Made by a program: the position numbers and the translations under genes
The notes under the pieces: model-generated
Told to the model about the DNA's origin: nothing
Database searches by the model: none
What the model saw: the letters and a program-made list of their open reading frames with translations, nothing else
Shown here: positions 21,310-24,839 of the stretch, piece by piece
Layout: each line of letters opens with the position of its first letter
Position numbering within the stretch: position 1 is the first letter of the stretch
IMG/VR virus record: IMGVR_UViG_3300020157_000013
Coordinates: 1 to 24,839 of that record
From: a virus
Direction: 5' to 3' (one strand)
Length of the DNA: 24,839 bases

Positions 21310-23796
21310 ATGATCTCCTCAGCCACACCGCCATTCTTCAACGTCCCTTTCGCCAATGCGGCGGCGGCCGCCGACATCACCTATCCAATCCCGGCAGCTT
21401 CACAGGCTGGCATAGGCAAGGCATCGCTTGCTGACGGATTTCCGCCTAAGAACTTCCTGCCGGATGCGGCGGGCGGAATAGCGCCGTTCGGGCAGGACAT
21501 GAACGGCATATTGAAGGAAGTAACGGAAAATATCCGCTGGCTACAGGCGGGCGGCATATCTAAGTATAATTCTGGATTCTCCACGGCAATAAATGGCTAC
21601 CCTAACGGCGCTGTTCTGTTAAATGCGGCGTCCACCGGATTCTGGGTATCATTGGTAGACAACAACACGTCAAACCCGGATGCGGGCGGGGCAAACTGGA
21701 ATACGCTATCCTCGGCCTATATTGACAAATCTGTGGCGGGTTCGGGCAATATCAACCTGACAAGCGAGGCGACATATGACATTATTGATTTTACCGGGGC
21801 GCTGACCGGCAATATCGTAGTGACTTTTCCGCAGCAGGACGGCAAATGGATTTTAAAGAACTCCACCAGCGGGGCATTCTCGCTGACCGTGGCGATGGGA
21901 ACTGGAGCACAAATAGTGCTTAAGCAGGGCACCTCGACATCCATCTTCTCGGACTCCACCAACCTTGAATATTCAGCGCAGACATGCGCCACCGCCGCAC
22001 CAGGCGATAACAGCTTATTAATTGCAAATACCGCATTCGTAAATTCTGTATTAACGGGAAAAAATGCCTACGCAGATGTGGCGCTGACCGGTACAGGCGT
22101 CTATAACCTAAGCTCCGTAGAGGCAAACCACTTTATTATCAATTTAACAGGCAACCTGTCCGGCGTTATGCTTGTGCTTGTCCCTGCGGCTACGGCAAAC
22201 CAATGGATATTTAGGAACTCGACGGCGGGCGGATTTGCCGTCACCGTGAACATATCGGGCGGCGGAGCGGCTATCCCTTTGCCTGCACTTGAAAACACGC
22301 TCATTATCTCGAATGGAACCGGCGTCTATTACGGTTCGGAAACGGCGGCGACCGCACCTCTTGGCGACAGCACCCTTTTGGTGGCCAATACAGCATTTGT
22401 CCATGCGGCTGTGGCAGGAGTCAATACCTATATCGATATCCCTATCACTAATGGGGCAACCACGTTTAACTTACTCCCGGCACAAAAAGCCAACCTAATA
22501 ATTGACTTTTCTCCGGTCATAGCCAATCCGCTTGCCGCCAATGTGCTTATTACCATACCTGTAAGTGGAACGTCGGCGGGAGCGCAGCAATGGACTTTCA
22601 GAAACAGCTACACTCCCAGCAATTTCACTATGACGATACAGACGGATAAGCCACTGACGCGTCAAATCACGTTGATTGCGGGAACCGACACAATACTGGT
22701 TACCGACGGCAATAATTTGTCCTACGCGACAGAATCTGTCGATACATTTTATGATTTGTCGGTACTGCCGAGCGACAGCACAAAACGGATAGCCAACACT
22801 CAATTTGTGCAGGCAGCAATCGCAAAGATAAATGCCTATATCGACATCGTTATAACAACCGGGCAGACTGGATACACATTAACAACGGCTGATAAAGCAC
22901 ACCTAATTATTGATTTTGTCCCGCAGACTGGCACCCAGGCCACCGCAAACCTGCTAATCATCATCCCCGTTGACGGCGTGGTGACTAACGCGCAACAATG
23001 GACGTTCCGTAACAGCTTTGGACTGTCTTCATTTTCTGTACAGATACGGACAAATTCTGGGTCTCCACTAAACCGCACCATCACGCTGCAACCAACCACC
23101 GACACAATACTGATTACTGACGGCACTAATTTGTCTTATGCAACTGAAGCCGTGGACACTTTTTATTATGCCAATAGCCAAGGCGGAAGCGCTAACAGTT
23201 CCCTACTGATAGCCAATACCGCATTTGTACAGGCGGCGGTAACAGGTGCGGCGGCTGGGGTTTCCAGTATGTCAGGAGGCTCAACCGGATTGACGCCTAA
23301 CACGCCCACCACCGGGCCGATAACGCTTGGAGGAATTCTGGCGGTGGCTAATGGCGGCACCGGGGGGACTACCGCAACAGGATCGGGGGCCATGGTTAAA
23401 GCTATATCGCCTACGCTAACGGGAACGCCTAGTGCTCCAACAGCCGCCGTTAAAACAATTAATACGCAGATTGCCACTACCGCATTTGCAGCGGGTTCTC
23501 TGGTATTTCCACCGTCAGTCGCTACCGATATGTACCAGATATTCCCTAGCGGACTGGTCATGCAATGGGGAACGGGGACAACTGATGCCAATGGGTTATT
23601 GGCGATTACCTTTCCTCTTGCAATGACAGGCATCATGAACTCGACGGGATTACCTTCACTTGCCGCAGGTCAGGTTTTATGTGTTGGTGCAACTGGATTT
23701 AATGCGACCAGCATAACGTATCGTATCAACAACTCGACCGATGGAACTCCCGCAGCCGGGGTGTCGTTTCACTGGTCAGTCGTTGGCTTTTTATAA
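21310..23796 (+). CDS. Large tail fibre protein (receptor binding)
   Basis: 828 residues. The N-terminal 130 (ATPPFFNVPFANAAAAADIT, PPKNFLPDAAGGIAPFGQDMNG, GYPNGAVLLNAASTGFWVS, NTSNPDAGGANW) are the fibre segment that binds the baseplate, often seen in myophage fibres. Residues about 135-650 form four modules of 120-140 residues, each ending in an (A)NTAFV/ANTQFV helix (239-244, 359-364, 495-500, 635-640). The end (FAAGSLVFPPS, YQIFPSGLVMQWGTG, ITFPLAMTGI, ITYRINNSTDG, FHWSVVGFL) resembles the gp53-like receptor-binding tip. It most likely contacts the host surface. The ribosome site before ATG 21310 is weak; the preceding gene ends 8 bases upstream. Confidence 0.85.
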   Translation: MISSATPPFFNVPFANAAAAADITYPIPAASQAGIGKASLADGFPPKNFLPDAAGGIAPFGQDMNGILKEVTENIRWLQAGGISKYNSGFSTAINGYPNGAVLLNAASTGFWVSLVDNNTSNPDAGGANWNTLSSAYIDKSVAGSGNINLTSEATYDIIDFTGALTGNIVVTFPQQDGKWILKNSTSGAFSLTVAMGTGAQIVLKQGTSTSIFSDSTNLEYSAQTCATAAPGDNSLLIANTAFVNSVLTGKNAYADVALTGTGVYNLSSVEANHFIINLTGNLSGVMLVLVPAATANQWIFRNSTAGGFAVTVNISGGGAAIPLPALENTLIISNGTGVYYGSETAATAPLGDSTLLVANTAFVHAAVAGVNTYIDIPITNGATTFNLLPAQKANLIIDFSPVIANPLAANVLITIPVSGTSAGAQQWTFRNSYTPSNFTMTIQTDKPLTRQITLIAGTDTILVTDGNNLSYATESVDTFYDLSVLPSDSTKRIANTQFVQAAIAKINAYIDIVITTGQTGYTLTTADKAHLIIDFVPQTGTQATANLLIIIPVDGVVTNAQQWTFRNSFGLSSFSVQIRTNSGSPLNRTITLQPTTDTILITDGTNLSYATEAVDTFYYANSQGGSANSSLLIANTAFVQAAVTGAAAGVSSMSGGSTGLTPNTPTTGPITLGGILAVANGGTGGTTATGSGAMVKAISPTLTGTPSAPTAAVKTINTQIATTAFAAGSLVFPPSVATDMYQIFPSGLVMQWGTGTTDANGLLAITFPLAMTGIMNSTGLPSLAAGQVLCVGATGFNATSITYRINNSTDGTPAAGVSFHWSVVGFL

Positions 23797-23805
23797 GGAA
23801 CCGCC

Positions 23806-24839
23806 ATGGCACTAATATTAAAGGATCGGGTCAAGGAAACCACCACCACCGCCGGAGTAGGTACACTGACGCTTGGAGGTGCGGTTGCGGGATTCCAGGG
23901 CTTCTCAAGCATAGGCAACCTGAATACAACCTATTTCGCCATTGTCGGTCAGACCACGACGGAATGGGAGGTCGGTATCGGCACATATACCGCTTCAGGT
24001 TCCCTGTTGTCTCGGGATTTGGTATTGTCCTCATCGAACGGCGGCGCGGCAGTATCATTCTCAGCGGGTACTAAAGATGTGTTTTGTTGCTACCCTTCTG
24101 GACGAGGCGTCTGGCTTGATGCGTCCAGTAATGCTATAGGCTTAGGAACACCTGCAAGTTTCGTTGGCACAAACATCACCGGAACGGCTACGGGGTTTAC
24201 GGCGGGCGCAGCGACAACCTTAGCAACCGCACGCAATATCGGCGGCTCCAGCTTTAACGGATCTGCGGATGTTACCTCCTTCCCGGCACCAGGGGCAATA
24301 GGCGGAACCACACCGGCGACTGGCGCATTCACCACACTATACGCAAATAGCGAGGCATTAGGCTCGCAGACTATACCAACCGCAGGCGGTACTACCACAC
24401 TGACGGCTGCATCTCCATTTCTTACGCAATTTACCGGGACATTGGCGCAGACCGTGGTATTGCCATCGGCGGTGACGCTCTTACTGGGCACCCGCTATAA
24501 GCTTGACAATAACTCAACCGGCACTTTGACGGTCAACACTAATGGCGGGGCAACTTTTTGGATAGTGGCGGCTGGCTGTGATATTCTGCTTACCTGCATC
24601 GGAATAGGAACTTCAACGGGCACCTGGGAAAAGGATTATCTTGCCGCTAATGTGGCGACAGGTAAAAGCCTTACCAGCATAAACACGCTGTCATTTTCAG
24701 GTACTGACAACACGGCATTTACATTCCCGGCGACAAACGATACGGTATGCACGCTAACAAATGTCCAGAACTTGCAGGCAAAGTCGCTGTCAACATGCAC
24801 ATTTAACAATCTTATCGGCCAAAACCTAAAAGTCAAAAA
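23806..24839 (+). CDS. Second fibre-type protein (partial, runs off the window)
   Basis: Open for 344 codons from ATG 23806 (AAGGA site 7 bases upstream) to the window end, with no stop. The N-terminal KDRVKETTTTAGVGTLTLGGAV, TEWEVGIGTYTASGSLLSRD and FSAGTKDVFCCYP pattern occurs at the start of many phage fibre-region proteins. Later parts (ARNIGGSSFNGSADVT, GAIGGTTPATGAFTTLYAN, TVVLPSAVTLLLGTRYKLDN) are the beta-rich repeat elements of tail fibres. It probably belongs to the fibre network with the large fibre before it. The true C-terminus, where the receptor-binding part would be, is not visible. Confidence 0.75.
   Translation, partial: MALILKDRVKETTTTAGVGTLTLGGAVAGFQGFSSIGNLNTTYFAIVGQTTTEWEVGIGTYTASGSLLSRDLVLSSSNGGAAVSFSAGTKDVFCCYPSGRGVWLDASSNAIGLGTPASFVGTNITGTATGFTAGAATTLATARNIGGSSFNGSADVTSFPAPGAIGGTTPATGAFTTLYANSEALGSQTIPTAGGTTTLTAASPFLTQFTGTLAQTVVLPSAVTLLLGTRYKLDNNSTGTLTVNTNGGATFWIVAAGCDILLTCIGIGTSTGTWEKDYLAANVATGKSLTSINTLSFSGTDNTAFTFPATNDTVCTLTNVQNLQAKSLSTCTFNNLIGQNLKVK

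Noticed and set aside
23166-23636. A 156-codon leftward frame within the large tail fibre gene
   Set aside because: Val/Pro/Ala-rich shadow of a Gly/Thr-rich fibre; the rightward frame carries clear fibre motifs.
24090-24491. A 133-codon leftward frame near the window end
   Set aside because: Shadow of the partial second fibre gene, which is open across the whole stretch and has a good ribosome site.
1-24839. tRNA genes, insertion sequences, integrase or att sites
   Set aside because: Nothing with cloverleaf folding, transposase or integrase motifs, or terminal inverted repeats was seen when reading both strands by eye.

Overview
The window is a piece of a tailed bacteriophage genome or prophage with a contractile tail (myovirus type). 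From position 2985 to the end it is a nearly continuous rightward block of head, connector, tail, baseplate and tail-fibre genes. The order is the one usual for phages built on the DUF2213 / Gp24-like cement / DUF2184 head set and the DUF3383 sheath. Strong Shine-Dalgarno sites, KilA-N biology and ATGA/TGATG-type gene overlaps point to a Gram-negative, probably proteobacterial, host. The host cannot be named from the sequence. No integrase, replication, lysis, tRNA or CRISPR sequence is visible.

Region by region. 1-97: the end of an upstream rightward gene (probably portal or another head gene) and its terminator. 98-283: a small zinc-ribbon gene. 280-2874: a leftward cassette set inside the rightward late region. 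Read in its own direction it holds a small Cro/C1-type HTH protein, a structured leader resembling a C4 antisense RNA, a KilA-N protein, an unknown 89-aa protein, a secreted four-cysteine protein, a 48-aa zinc-ribbon protein, an unknown 83-aa protein and a multi-pass membrane protein. 2921-2954: a promoter-like sequence overlapped by an imperfect palindrome between the HTH gene and the first head gene.

2985-6631: head genes. These are a DUF2213 protein with a probable nested scaffold start, a cement/decoration protein enlarged by about three copies of a beta-rich module, and the DUF2184 major capsid protein, followed by a strong terminator. 6762-9819: small connector and neck genes, including two genes of 55 and 58 codons, and a roughly 250-base stretch without a convincing gene but with a promoter-like sequence. 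9826-12379: tail sheath, tail tube, and a tail assembly chaperone with a textbook -1 frameshift signal (seven T residues, then a GC-rich stem-loop). 12379-14880: tape measure with a C-terminal lysozyme-like domain. 14877-19217: baseplate (Dit-like protein, plug, hub, membrane-puncturing spike, gp25-like wedge, J-like wedge). 19232-24839: adhesion region with a short fibre-type protein, a DUF2612 baseplate protein carrying about twelve N-terminal 20-residue repeats, a large four-module tail fibre, and a second fibre gene cut by the window end.

The structural genes together form one virion. The most unusual points are: the same GTGTGGTGTY-type beta module placed in three different structural proteins; the repeat-fused DUF2612 protein; and the leftward HTH / C4-like RNA / KilA-N cassette with a tail of uncharacterised cargo genes inside the late operon.
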